Of a stretch of 64,000 nt of DNA, positions 8,580-17,180 are shown piece after piece (within the stretch, counting starts at the first letter, position 1; each line of letters opens with the position of its first letter). A program made the translations under genes and the position numbers. Under the pieces are notes generated by a model. That model did not search any database and was not told where the DNA came from. It worked only from the letters and a program-made list of their open reading frames with translations. This DNA comes from Sphingobacteriaceae bacterium (GTDB lineage: Bacteria; Bacteroidota; Bacteroidia; B-17B0; Aurantibacillaceae): contig JADJLA010000007.1 of assembly GCA_016705695.1 (NCBI GenBank), positions 52,501 through 116,500 of the forward strand, in the 5' to 3' direction.

Positions 8580-11500
8580 TTAGTTTGATACAGGCGTGCA
8601 ATTTGTTCCGTAACTAAAATCATAATTAAAGTTGCCGTTTATTTTATCAAAAATATTATAGTTACAATTTACCGCACCCGCAAAATAGAGCGGTTTAGGA
8701 CCTTTGGCTGAAACCACTGCCGCAACTCCAGCACTAAAAACATTATAGCTGAAGCCTCCATTGATCAAGCAGGGTATTGTTACTCCAATGCAGCAACAGT
8801 GTTTAGGCCCACATGCAAGATGTGTTTGTAGACTCGAAGGACAATTACTAGTAAATTTAAAGTTTCCATTAATTGTTACTCCGCCATTCATTGCTAAATA
8901 CATGTTTCCTTCAGCTAACCAACCATTCATTCCAATTTTTTCATCGCTTCCTTGGCAGTGTGCATTTTCGCCATAATTTGCCATCATCATGTCAAACCCG
9001 AGGTCAAAATTAAATGAGCCGTTTACGTTGAAAAAACTAAATCCAAAACTTCTACTAAGGCTTGATGTTATTTTTGATCCTGCGCAAAAGCCTGAAGCGC
9101 TTTGTAACTGAGTTGTATTTCTATTACCAAGCACAGATGCCACATTAGGATTCGCAAGAATTTGAGCGGGTGGAGGCATTGGGGGTTCAATACTATTTCC
9201 AACCATAAAATATGAAGGAACATTATAGAGGTTAAGAAATTTGATATTATTAGGAGCGCTTGGTTTACCAACACAGACATACCAAGTTTGCGGATCAAAG
9301 TGAACTTTAAAGGAGCCTGTTCCTGTGATTGTATTGTAGGCGTTGATGTTTACTTGAGCTAGAGCATCAAATATTTTATTTGGCGCGTCGTAAGTTATCG
9401 ACATTTTTCCGATCACAGGAGCTTTTGCTCTTTGACTAATTGTAACCATCGAATACACATCGCCCGAAAGGTTTATTGTGCCAAGTCCGCCGCTGCTTGT
9501 GAAATTAATATCTAGCATTAGATCTCCATTGAATGGTCGTTCGTTTGCTGAGGATTTATAGCTCACGCCTGCTTTTAATCCAAGAGATGTATTTGGTGTT
9601 GGTGTATAAACCAAAGCATTACCAGCAGCGCCTGTATAATTTTTATTCAAATTGATCATATCCAATTCCGTAGTTTTATTTGGTGACATATGATAATATA
9701 AGCCGCCGATAAGTCTAGTAATGGTTACTTGAGTGCCTAATTGAAATGCGGCAGGAATTTTAGCATCCAGATAAAAATATTTGTAATCGGACTTACTTCC
9801 AAAGCAAACACTAACGCTACCGGGGTCATCCATGAATTTTTTAACTGTCAGATCAAGAGTGCCCATAAAGCCATTTCCATAAACAGGGTCGTCTTCTTTG
9901 AAAAGTACGGAGCCTTTTAGTGTAAAGGGAGAAGTTTGAAGATCGATACTGAATCCTGTAATGGTTACTCTATCAAACTCCCATTTTGTTTTTGTGTGCG
10001 TTACCGGGTATTCACCATTATAAGTTTGCGAGCTTGTGTTGATCTTTCCTTTTAATAGAACTCCCGTGCCAACGCTTAAACTATTTCCTGGTTGTGCAGA
10101 AAGATTTAAGCCAACATTGAATCCTAGAATCGGTGCGCCTTGATTAATTCCTAGAGTAATTTCATTGATGTTAATTGGATAATTATGTGCCCTCATCTGA
10201 CCACCACCAATATTGTGAAGGGTGAATAAGCCACTTGTTATATAAGGGGCTTCTGTAATTAAGGTTAGGTTTTGGAAAGCAAGTGAACCGCCATTTGAAT
10301 TAACCTTTGCTCCATCAAAAATTATTGAACCACTTAAATTTGCACTGGGTTTAAAATTTCCATTTTGAACATATACATTGATCTTCGAATTATTATTTAA
10401 TGAAACTTTGGCGCTAAATACATTAAATGAAATGTTATTGGCAGGATTAATTAAAAAATTGTAAGCTGTTTGCCCTGTTGCGTAACTATGATTTATATCT
10501 GCTGTGTATTGTAAAGTTTGTGTTTCTCCCATGATAGGAATATTAACACCACCCTTTAAATGACCACTGGTTAACCGGTTGGTAATAAAGCCAGCGCCTA
10601 ATTCATCTACTGAAAAGGCCCAACCACTCATACTGCCTTCTGAAGAATTGAATAAATTATTTACTTGGATATTACCAGTGAATCCCATATTGTCGATCAT
10701 CATATTGCTTGCAACGATCTCGGTTTTTTTTCCGGTTTTGGAAACTTCACGAGGTAATCTTATGGTAAGTGACTTTAAAGAGAATCCTGTCCAAGCTTGA
10801 GGTGAAGCTAAATTCTGAGTGGGATATCCTTGAGGAAAACCAAAGCCAGGAACATTTGCTAATTCACTCATGTCTACGGAAGCTTGATCTACTCTAAAAC
10901 TCCATCCTTTTAATCCTGCAATGCAAAATGGTTTAATATTTACCATTGTTACAAAGTCATGAATGTTTTGAGTATAAATACTAAAGGATGCTTTTACAAT
11001 TGTATCGTTGTTAACTGTGCTATCTGGTCTTATTTTATTTTTTGAAAATTCAAAATTTCCAACAAGATGAATTGCTTTGAATCCATCACAGTCCCATTCA
11101 ACCCAATTCTCACCATTATCTAGTAATCGCAATCTAACTGTTGGGTTAATTTGAATTGTTTGCGAACTTGCTAAATATATTCTGGCTTGTTCGCCACCAA
11201 CAACGCCCGTTGGGTTGAACTTGATATTTGACCCTCGGAAAGCGATGCGCTTTGTTGTTCCTGGAAAATCTATCGCGGCAAATGCGCTGAAATATGCGCC
11301 ACCTGGTTTGAACTTAAGCGAATCCACGGCAATTATATAACGCACTGCGCCTTTATCTTTTATAATTCCAAATGGCAGGGCAACATTGCTATCCGGACTT
11401 AAATTGCCTAAGTTGACAAAATTCTGATTCTCTTCAACTTGGTGTACTACTGAAATAACATGGTTGATGCTTTCGTTATCATATTTAGGAACAAAAGTGT

Positions 11501-11636
11501 TAGTAATCGGAGTTGTTTTGGTTGTTTGGTTAGTTGATTCGGTTGCTCCAAAATCAAGTTGCGCCTTTGTTTGAAGACAAAAAAGTAATCCAATTACAAC
11601 TAAATTACGAACTCTAAATATTTTAGATAATTTCAG
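8580..11636 (-). CDS. Large secreted beta-rich protein; apparent CTG start
   Basis: First gene of the run, about 1018 residues. The usual gene-finder start would be a GTG at 11345, but the frame is open upstream without any ATG, GTG or TTG. It encodes a typical signal peptide (KLSKIFRVRNLVVIG then LLFCLQTKAQ) followed by a T/N-rich segment. A promoter TTG-N19-TATTTTTA at 11642-11671 places the transcript start at about 11636, exactly at the CTG that opens the signal peptide, so I extend the gene to CTG 11636. The body is repetitive beta structure with no known domain. The C-terminal 150 residues are rich in Cys (ACGPKHCCCIGV), suggesting disulfides. Function unknown; a scaffold or surface polymer is possible. 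Confidence 0.75.
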   Translation of the reverse strand: MKLSKIFRVRNLVVIGLLFCLQTKAQLDFGATESTNQTTKTTPITNTFVPKYDNESINHVISVVHQVEENQNFVNLGNLSPDSNVALPFGIIKDKGAVRYIIAVDSLKFKPGGAYFSAFAAIDFPGTTKRIAFRGSNIKFNPTGVVGGEQARIYLASSQTIQINPTVRLRLLDNGENWVEWDCDGFKAIHLVGNFEFSKNKIRPDSTVNNDTIVKASFSIYTQNIHDFVTMVNIKPFCIAGLKGWSFRVDQASVDMSELANVPGFGFPQGYPTQNLASPQAWTGFSLKSLTIRLPREVSKTGKKTEIVASNMMIDNMGFTGNIQVNNLFNSSEGSMSGWAFSVDELGAGFITNRLTSGHLKGGVNIPIMGETQTLQYTADINHSYATGQTAYNFLINPANNISFNVFSAKVSLNNNSKINVYVQNGNFKPSANLSGSIIFDGAKVNSNGGSLAFQNLTLITEAPYITSGLFTLHNIGGGQMRAHNYPININEITLGINQGAPILGFNVGLNLSAQPGNSLSVGTGVLLKGKINTSSQTYNGEYPVTHTKTKWEFDRVTITGFSIDLQTSPFTLKGSVLFKEDDPVYGNGFMGTLDLTVKKFMDDPGSVSVCFGSKSDYKYFYLDAKIPAAFQLGTQVTITRLIGGLYYHMSPNKTTELDMINLNKNYTGAAGNALVYTPTPNTSLGLKAGVSYKSSANERPFNGDLMLDINFTSSGGLGTINLSGDVYSMVTISQRAKAPVIGKMSITYDAPNKIFDALAQVNINAYNTITGTGSFKVHFDPQTWYVCVGKPSAPNNIKFLNLYNVPSYFMVGNSIEPPMPPPAQILANPNVASVLGNRNTTQLQSASGFCAGSKITSSLSRSFGFSFFNVNGSFNFDLGFDMMMANYGENAHCQGSDEKIGMNGWLAEGNMYLAMNGGVTINGNFKFTSNCPSSLQTHLACGPKHCCCIGVTIPCLINGGFSYNVFSAGVAAVVSAKGPKPLYFAGAVNCNYNIFDKINGNFNYDFSYGTNCTPVSN

Positions 11637-11641
11637 GGCAT

Positions 11642-11671
11642 TAAAAATAGAAAAATCTCTTTTTTTTACAA
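11642..11671 (-). promoter_or_regulatory. Bacteroidota-type promoter of the five-gene surface operon
   Basis: On the minus strand a TTG (11671-11669) is separated by exactly 19 nt from TATTTTTA (11649-11642), a 7/8 match to the -7 consensus TAnnTTTG. The predicted transcript start falls on or next to the CTG start codon at 11636, i.e. a leaderless mRNA. Confidence 0.65.
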
Positions 11672-11910
11672 AATATTTTATGCCTAAAATATAACGATGT
11701 TTATTATTGTAACAAATAAACTTGTAGTTGTTTTGACTACAAATATTTAATTTTTATGTAATTAATGTTGGTTGCTCATTAACATGAAATGTATTGGGGA
11801 AGTTTATTCTGCAAGAACCTCTTGAATGGAGCCGACCAATGTCTTTATCTTTAGAATATTGGTCCATAGACTAGGTGTATTGTATTGATAATAAGATAAA
11901 TACACAACTT

Positions 11911-11946
11911 AGTACAAATCTGGTAATCAATTACCAGATTTGTACT
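11911..11946. repeat. Perfect 36-bp palindrome upstream of the AAA ATPase gene
   Basis: The arm AGTACAAATCTGGTAAT (17 bp) is followed by CA and its exact reverse complement. The last base is also the first base of the -7 box TATCTTTG. A degenerate copy starts 2 nt after the stop codon (13126-13161). The rest of the spacer 11672-11910 shows nothing I can call. Confidence 0.85.
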
Positions 11947-11953
11947 ATCTTTG
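11946..11953 (+). promoter_or_regulatory. -7 promoter box of the AAA ATPase gene
   Basis: TATCTTTG is a full match to TAnnTTTG. It lies 4 nt before the ATG at 11958, so the mRNA is probably leaderless. No TTG is found 19 nt upstream, where the palindrome lies; the palindrome may replace the -33 element as a regulator site. Confidence 0.6.
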
Positions 11954-11957
11954 TATA

Positions 11958-13124
11958 ATGATAAAAAGAGATATAGAGAAATTACTAAAGAAATACGCGC
12001 AAGAGTTTAGGGCTGTTGCAGTTATTGGTCCACGGCAAAGCGGAAAGACTACTTTGGTGAAAATGGTATTTCCAAAGAAAACCTATGTTTCTTTAGAAAA
12101 TACGGATGAGCGCCAATTTGCGTCTGAAGATCCGAGAGGTTTTTTGAATCGGTATAGAAAGAATGGAGCTATTATTGATGAAGCTCAAAGAGTGCCGGTT
12201 TTGTTTAATTACATGCAACAAATTCTCGACGAAACGAAAAGATCTGGTTTGTTTATTTTAACAGGCAGCAATAATTTTTTATTGCAGGAATCAATAACCC
12301 AATCGTTAGCAGGCAGAATTGGTATTATTGATCTTTTGCCACTCACATATAATGAAATTAGAAATATACATCAGCAGGATCTTAGCACCAATCAGTTGTT
12401 ATTAAAAGGGTCTTACCCGGAGTTGTATGATAAGAATAAAAAGAAAGATTTTTGGTATCAATCCTATATCCGAACCTATGTTGAACGTGATGTAAAGCAA
12501 TTGAGAAATATAGATAATACTATTACATTCAATAAATTCCTAAAATTATGTGCTGGAAGAATAGGGCAGCAGGTTAATGTGAGTGCTTTAAGCAATGAGT
12601 GTGGGGTTGATGTAAAGACAGTGAATTCGTGGTTGGGAATATTGCAAAGTAGTTATATCATTACTTTATTGCAGCCGCATTATGAGAATTTCAATAAACG
12701 TGCTGTGAAAACTCCTAAATTATATTTTGTTGATACTGGTTTGGCGTGCACATTGTTGGGTATCGTAAAGGAAGCTGAATTGCAAAAGTCGTATTTCAAG
12801 GGCGCTTTATTTGAAAATTATATTGTAATGGAATGTTTGAAAAAGAAATGTAACTCAGGAAGCCTAGTTGGTTTTTACTATTGGAGGGATAATAAAGGCA
12901 TTGAGGTTGATCTTTTAATGGATAGGATTGGTAAGTTGCAACCAATTGAGATAAAATCTTCCCAAACCTTTTCCGAAGATTTCACAAAACCCATTAAGCA
13001 GTGGAATAATTTTAGCAGCCAAAAGGGAGGGTACATTATTTTTGATGGAGACACTTACTTTGTTAGATCAGATGGTTTCAAGATCATGAATTGGAGAAAG
13101 TTTTTGGAGGACGTGAAACTATAG
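11958..13124 (+). CDS. AAA ATPase with DUF4143 (PD-(D/E)XK-like) domain
   Basis: 388 residues, starting at ATG 11958; the TTG at 11940 would lie inside the palindrome and upstream of the promoter box. Walker A is GPRQSGKTT (about residues 24-32) and Walker B is GAIIDEAQ, followed by the sensor ILTGSNNF. The C-terminal DUF4143 part carries LYFVDTGLACTL and GIEVDLL...IEIKSS, matching a PD-(D/E)XK nuclease-like core. The family is widespread and often multi-copy in Bacteroidota; its role is not established (defence, regulation or selfish element have been considered). It stands alone on the plus strand between two minus-strand operons and is framed by two related palindromes, which argues for a self-contained, possibly mobile unit. 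Confidence 0.9.
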   Translation: MIKRDIEKLLKKYAQEFRAVAVIGPRQSGKTTLVKMVFPKKTYVSLENTDERQFASEDPRGFLNRYRKNGAIIDEAQRVPVLFNYMQQILDETKRSGLFILTGSNNFLLQESITQSLAGRIGIIDLLPLTYNEIRNIHQQDLSTNQLLLKGSYPELYDKNKKKDFWYQSYIRTYVERDVKQLRNIDNTITFNKFLKLCAGRIGQQVNVSALSNECGVDVKTVNSWLGILQSSYIITLLQPHYENFNKRAVKTPKLYFVDTGLACTLLGIVKEAELQKSYFKGALFENYIVMECLKKKCNSGSLVGFYYWRDNKGIEVDLLMDRIGKLQPIEIKSSQTFSEDFTKPIKQWNNFSSQKGGYIIFDGDTYFVRSDGFKIMNWRKFLEDVKL

Positions 13125-13125
13125 T

Positions 13126-13161
13126 AGTACAAATGTGGTAATTAACTACCAGAATTGTACT
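13126..13161. repeat. Degenerate 36-bp palindrome downstream of the AAA ATPase gene
   Basis: Same length and layout as 11911-11946, with AGTACAAAT at the start and TTGTACT at the end but mismatched inner arms. It begins 1 nt after the TAG stop (13122-13124). It may act as terminator, as regulator site, or as one boundary of a mobile unit. Confidence 0.7.
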
Positions 13162-13258
13162 TAGGCCTTGAAAGGCTTGATTTTACTCATATTTTGGAGG
13201 GTCTAGGTATAAAATAATTGTAGCGTTAAAACCGCTTGATCATGAGAGTGTAAGCCCT

Positions 13259-16200
13259 CTAAAACTTTATCCCCACCACGCACACATCATCTATCTGTTC
13301 TAACTCGCCTTTCCAAGCAGCAAAGGCCTCGTGGAGTTTATCTTTTTGAAAAGACAATTGTAAATGCGAGTTTTTGATGAGCAGATCGTTTAATGTACGG
13401 TATTTGAATTTTTTTCCTTTTTCGCCACCAAACTGATCGGGGTAACCATCGGTATAACTGTAAAGGGTTACGTTTTCTTTTAATATTATGCTGTGTGCGG
13501 TAAATGGTTTAATCTCGTGCCCATAAATTCCAACAGGTTGCTTATCGCCATAGTGCTCGCTCATGGTGTCGCCATCCAATAATATAAATCCATTGTTGGC
13601 CGTAGCGTATGTTAATTCGCGTGTTTTTTTATTAAAGCGGAGCAATACAATATCCATCCCGTCTTTATTTTCGCCCGATTTACCTGTTTGCTTTAAGGTG
13701 CTGATGATCTTTTCGCGTAATTTATTTAAGATCTGATCGGGCTCAATTACTTTTTGTTCGTTCACTATTTCATTCAAAAAGCCGCTCCCCAGCATGGTCA
13801 TAAATCCACCCGGAACACCATGGCCCGTGCAATCAGCTATGGCACAAAATACATACTCGCTTTTTTCAACTAACCAATAAAAATCGCCACTCACAATATC
13901 TTTTGGTTGAAACAATACAAAAGAGTTTGGTATTACTTTTTTAAAATCTTCTTCGCTAGGTATAATGGCTGATTGAATTTTTTGAGCGTAATAAATACTA
14001 TCCTTAATATCCTTATGCGCTTCTTCTACTTTTAATTTCTCTTCATTTAATTCATGCGTACGCTCTTCTACCTTTTTTTCTAAGATCTCTTTTTCAAGTC
14101 TTAGTTTTTTCTCTCGGTATTTTATGTAAGAGTAAACGCTTCCAATAATTACTATCAAGCACAAAGCGTAAAACCAATTTGTTCTCCAAAAGGGTGGGGT
14201 AATGGTTATTTTTAATTTTAAAGGTGTTTCGTTCCAAACGCCTTTGCTATTGGCTGCTTTTATATTTAAAACATAATCGCCCGGATCTAAATTTGTGAAG
14301 GTTAATTGATGTTGATCGCCAATATCTATCCAATCTTTATCCAAGCCATCCATTTTGTACATGAATTTGTTATTTGATGAACTCAAGTAATCAAGGGCTG
14401 CAAAACTTATTGAAAAGAAATACTCTTTGTAACTTAATTCTATTTCTTTGATATATCCAATCTCTTCTTTAAAAAATCCCGGCTTATTTAATACAAGCAG
14501 GTCTGTGAATTCTATGGCAGGAGGGATTAATTTTTCGTGTATTTCTTCTGGATCAAAATAATTCATTCCGTTTGTTCCGCCGATCAATAATTTATTATTG
14601 GTAAGTTTTACAATTGCATTGTAGTTAAATTCTTTTCCTTGTGTGCCATCTGCACTTGTGTATAGAGTATAGTTTTTTATTGAAGGGTCAAAACGAAACA
14701 GGTCTTTATCCGAACTTATCCATATATGCCCTGCATTATCAGTTACCATTCCTAAAAAGCCCGAAGTTAGTCCGGGATTTTTTTCGGAATGATCAATGTA
14801 ACTTTGATCTTTTGTATTGAACTCTACCAAATGCCCGCTGCAACCTAACCATAATTTATTTTTGTCCTTTGCATCAAGCATGGCGCACATGATGGACAAT
14901 TCTTTTGCATTTCCAATAGATGTTTTTTTAAATGTCCGATTAATAGGGTCCATTAATAATAAACCAAGCTTTTGAGTACCTATCCAAATCCTTCCATCTC
15001 CATCTTGAATAGCATTTAAAACTATTGGCGATAAAAACTCTTTATTGGCGTTGTCGTATAAAAAATTTACAAAACTATCAGCTTTGCGATCGTACAAATA
15101 CAATCCTCCGCCCCAAGTGGATACCCATAAATTATTGTCTTTGTCTAACAACATATGCACCGGAGATTCGTGTAAATAATGTTGTTTGCCGCCATTTGGG
15201 CCATAGATCACATATTTATTTGTTTGCGGAAAATAATGGTAAACCCCGGCACCATTTGTTGAATACCAAAACGTACCGTCGGGGTCTTTAATTGTAAAAT
15301 TTACCTGAGAGTTCTCAACTAAAGCATCGCGATCGGAGCTATTGACCTTTATTTTTTTAAACTCTAATGTTATCGGATCAAATAAACAGATATTCTTTCC
15401 GGTTCCAATGATCACTTCTCTATCCGTGTTTTGTTTTATGGAAATAACATCATTATCATTAAGTGTGTTTGGTTTATTACCATCATGCTTGATCAATCCA
15501 AATTTCAAACAGTTAGGATTAAAATAATTTACGCCACCTTTCCAAGTTCCCGACCAAATTAGCCCCGTACGATCGCGCATGATACATAAATTGGTATTGT
15601 CACTTAAGGATTGTGGGTCGTCGGGATTATTGGTGAAGAAGTTAACTTTTCCTGTTTTTCTGTTATAATGAATAATGCCTTTTTCGGCGCCACACATCCA
15701 AATATCGCCTGCATCATCTTCTGTAAATTCCGAAACTAATCCAACTTGCCAAAGTTCTTTAAATACATTTTTACTTGTATCTCTATTATTCCAAAAGTAT
15801 CCTGTCTTCGGATTATAGATCCCTAGACCCGCATGCCACATGCTGATCCATATAAGACCTTTACTGTCTGCAAAAATGCTTTTTATTCGATTACCACCTA
15901 ATTTTATTTTTGGATCAGACATATTATATCTGATGAATTTATTTTGAGACGGAATGTATTCTGTAATTCCAAAGCCACTGTGCCCAAACCAAATATGCCC
16001 ATTAATATCTTTTGCAACGGTATTTGTTTGATCTACCAGCAATGAGTTTTGATCTTTATCGCTGTGCTTAAGAGATGTAAATTGGTTTGTTTTTTTATTG
16101 AGAATACTTACACCGTGAGATGTAGCAATATAGAGTTTGCCTTCCTCAAATTCTTTTATATCGCTTACAAAATTTGCTGCGATACAATTTGTTGACGCGC

Positions 16201-16567
16201 TATCGTAAAGATAATATGTTAGTTTATTGGTAAGAAGATCAAGTTTTGTGAGGCCTTTATCAGCTCCAGCTATCCATAGATTGTTTTCTTTATCGGGGTA
16301 TAAAAATCGTATTCTTCCGGTTCGTAAAAAATTCCCTGTATCATTACCCATGTACGATACGAACTTATAGCCATCGTATTTGTTTATGCCATCATAAGTA
16401 CCGATCCAAATAAACCCTTTAGGATCTTGTACAATAGATGAAATTGAATTATTTGATAATCCTTGATCTGTTGTTAGATGATTGAATGGTGCAAATTGTG
16501 CTTTAGCAACACTTATGATCAATGCCGAAAAAAGTAGCAATGAATATTTTAGCACACGAAACTGCAT
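13259..16567 (-). CDS. Reg_prop/Y_Y_Y sensor fused to SpoIIE phosphatase
   Basis: 1102 residues. A signal peptide (ending AKAQ) is followed by two-component-regulator propeller repeats (about 25-680; many (I/L)W(I/V)GT..G motifs such as GFIWIGTYDGIN), a Y_Y_Y domain (about 700-770), one membrane helix (about 780-800), a charged coiled coil and a SpoIIE/PP2C phosphatase (about 865-1102). Metal-site motifs visible are SGDFYW, ADCTGHGVPGG, DGMD, TDGYPDQFGG and QIDDV. This is hybrid-sensor architecture in which the kinase is replaced by a serine phosphatase: periplasmic input, cytoplasmic output, probably on an anti-sigma-antagonist partner that is not in this window. A second SpoIIE protein at 54518 shares the catalytic domain. 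Confidence 0.92.
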   Translation of the reverse strand: MQFRVLKYSLLLFSALIISVAKAQFAPFNHLTTDQGLSNNSISSIVQDPKGFIWIGTYDGINKYDGYKFVSYMGNDTGNFLRTGRIRFLYPDKENNLWIAGADKGLTKLDLLTNKLTYYLYDSASTNCIAANFVSDIKEFEEGKLYIATSHGVSILNKKTNQFTSLKHSDKDQNSLLVDQTNTVAKDINGHIWFGHSGFGITEYIPSQNKFIRYNMSDPKIKLGGNRIKSIFADSKGLIWISMWHAGLGIYNPKTGYFWNNRDTSKNVFKELWQVGLVSEFTEDDAGDIWMCGAEKGIIHYNRKTGKVNFFTNNPDDPQSLSDNTNLCIMRDRTGLIWSGTWKGGVNYFNPNCLKFGLIKHDGNKPNTLNDNDVISIKQNTDREVIIGTGKNICLFDPITLEFKKIKVNSSDRDALVENSQVNFTIKDPDGTFWYSTNGAGVYHYFPQTNKYVIYGPNGGKQHYLHESPVHMLLDKDNNLWVSTWGGGLYLYDRKADSFVNFLYDNANKEFLSPIVLNAIQDGDGRIWIGTQKLGLLLMDPINRTFKKTSIGNAKELSIMCAMLDAKDKNKLWLGCSGHLVEFNTKDQSYIDHSEKNPGLTSGFLGMVTDNAGHIWISSDKDLFRFDPSIKNYTLYTSADGTQGKEFNYNAIVKLTNNKLLIGGTNGMNYFDPEEIHEKLIPPAIEFTDLLVLNKPGFFKEEIGYIKEIELSYKEYFFSISFAALDYLSSSNNKFMYKMDGLDKDWIDIGDQHQLTFTNLDPGDYVLNIKAANSKGVWNETPLKLKITITPPFWRTNWFYALCLIVIIGSVYSYIKYREKKLRLEKEILEKKVEERTHELNEEKLKVEEAHKDIKDSIYYAQKIQSAIIPSEEDFKKVIPNSFVLFQPKDIVSGDFYWLVEKSEYVFCAIADCTGHGVPGGFMTMLGSGFLNEIVNEQKVIEPDQILNKLREKIISTLKQTGKSGENKDGMDIVLLRFNKKTRELTYATANNGFILLDGDTMSEHYGDKQPVGIYGHEIKPFTAHSIILKENVTLYSYTDGYPDQFGGEKGKKFKYRTLNDLLIKNSHLQLSFQKDKLHEAFAAWKGELEQIDDVCVVGIKF

Positions 16568-16571
16568 ATAA

Positions 16572-16601
16572 CAAAAATAATGAAAAGCTCGGCATAAGCA
16601 A
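16572..16601 (-). promoter_or_regulatory. Promoter of the sensor-SpoIIE gene, leaderless
   Basis: TTG (16601-16599), exactly 19 nt, then TATTTTTG (16579-16572): a full match to the Bacteroidota promoter. Only TTAT separates the -7 box from the ATG at 16567, so the transcript should start at or next to the start codon. Confidence 0.75.
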
Positions 16602-16606
16602 TAAAA

Positions 16607-16944
16607 CTATATAATATTGAGCACCAATTGAGGTGGACGCCCAATAATAGCCTTATTGTTATTAATTACGATGGGCCTTTCTATCAAAACAGGATGCTGG
16701 GAAAGGATGTTCAGCCACTCTTGATCGTTAAATTGATTGTAGGCATAGAGTTGTTGGTATAATGATTCTTTTTGCGAACAATATCAATTGGCTTGCATTT
16801 TAATTTATCAAGAAGTTCTTTTAATTCTTCAACCGAAGGTGGGTGGCTAAGGTAATTACGTATGGTGAATTCGCAATTGTTTTGTTTGAGCAAATCAAAC
16901 GCTTCGTTGCATTTAGAACAATCGGGGTTATAATAAATTATCAT
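16607..16944 (-). pseudogene. ArsC/Spx-family reductase, frameshifted
   Basis: The first 60 residues are a thioredoxin-fold ArsC-family start (IIYYNPDCSKCNEA, a CxxC at the active-site position). At the A5 run complementary to 16769-16773 the frame breaks. One base more would restore IDIVRKKESLYQQL and carry on through HPVLIERPIVINN and IIGRPPQ to a stop at 16607, giving about 112 residues, the normal family length. The uninterrupted reading frame ends at 16711. The break is either a real one-base deletion or a homopolymer sequencing error. The start overlaps the stop region of the 79-aa gene by 4 nt, so it is the last gene of the 22031-16607 operon. The substrate is not necessarily arsenate. 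Confidence 0.8.
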
Positions 16945-17180
16945 GGCTTGGTGGTGGTAGCCTTCAATTGAAGGAACATTTCATTAAAGCGCGCTCTGCA
17001 TGTTTCGATGAATTCTTCGTTGATGAGTTTTTTCAAATTCTCTACGCTTTTTACTTCGGCTACTGTAAATTTAAATATTTGCTCCATGGGTCCGGCCTCA
17101 AATTTTACTAAATATTTATCGTTCATTTGAAAAATACTGATGGTGAGGCTCGCATGGGGTATGCTATCAACTATCCTCAT
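16941..17180 (-). CDS. Small hypothetical protein (79 aa)
   Basis: A 79-residue protein without signal peptide or membrane segment. It has a beta-rich first half (SIPHASLTISIFQMN, KYLVKFEAG) and a helical second half. It overlaps the 25-residue-repeat gene by 14 nt and the ArsC-like gene by 4 nt, which strongly supports a coupled operon. I do not recognise the family. The clean overlap on both sides and the normal codon use argue that it is real. Confidence 0.7.
   Translation of the reverse strand: MRIVDSIPHASLTISIFQMNDKYLVKFEAGPMEQIFKFTVAEVKSVENLKKLINEEFIETCRARFNEMFLQLKATTTKP

Noticed and set aside
11958..13124. Transposase of an insertion sequence
   Set aside because: The protein has Walker A/B and a DUF4143 domain, not a DDE or HUH transposase; no target duplication is visible beside the palindromes.
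16941..17180. 79-aa frame as a shadow frame
   Set aside because: It overlaps both neighbours by only 14 and 4 nt in the same direction and fills the gap between them, so I kept it as a real gene.
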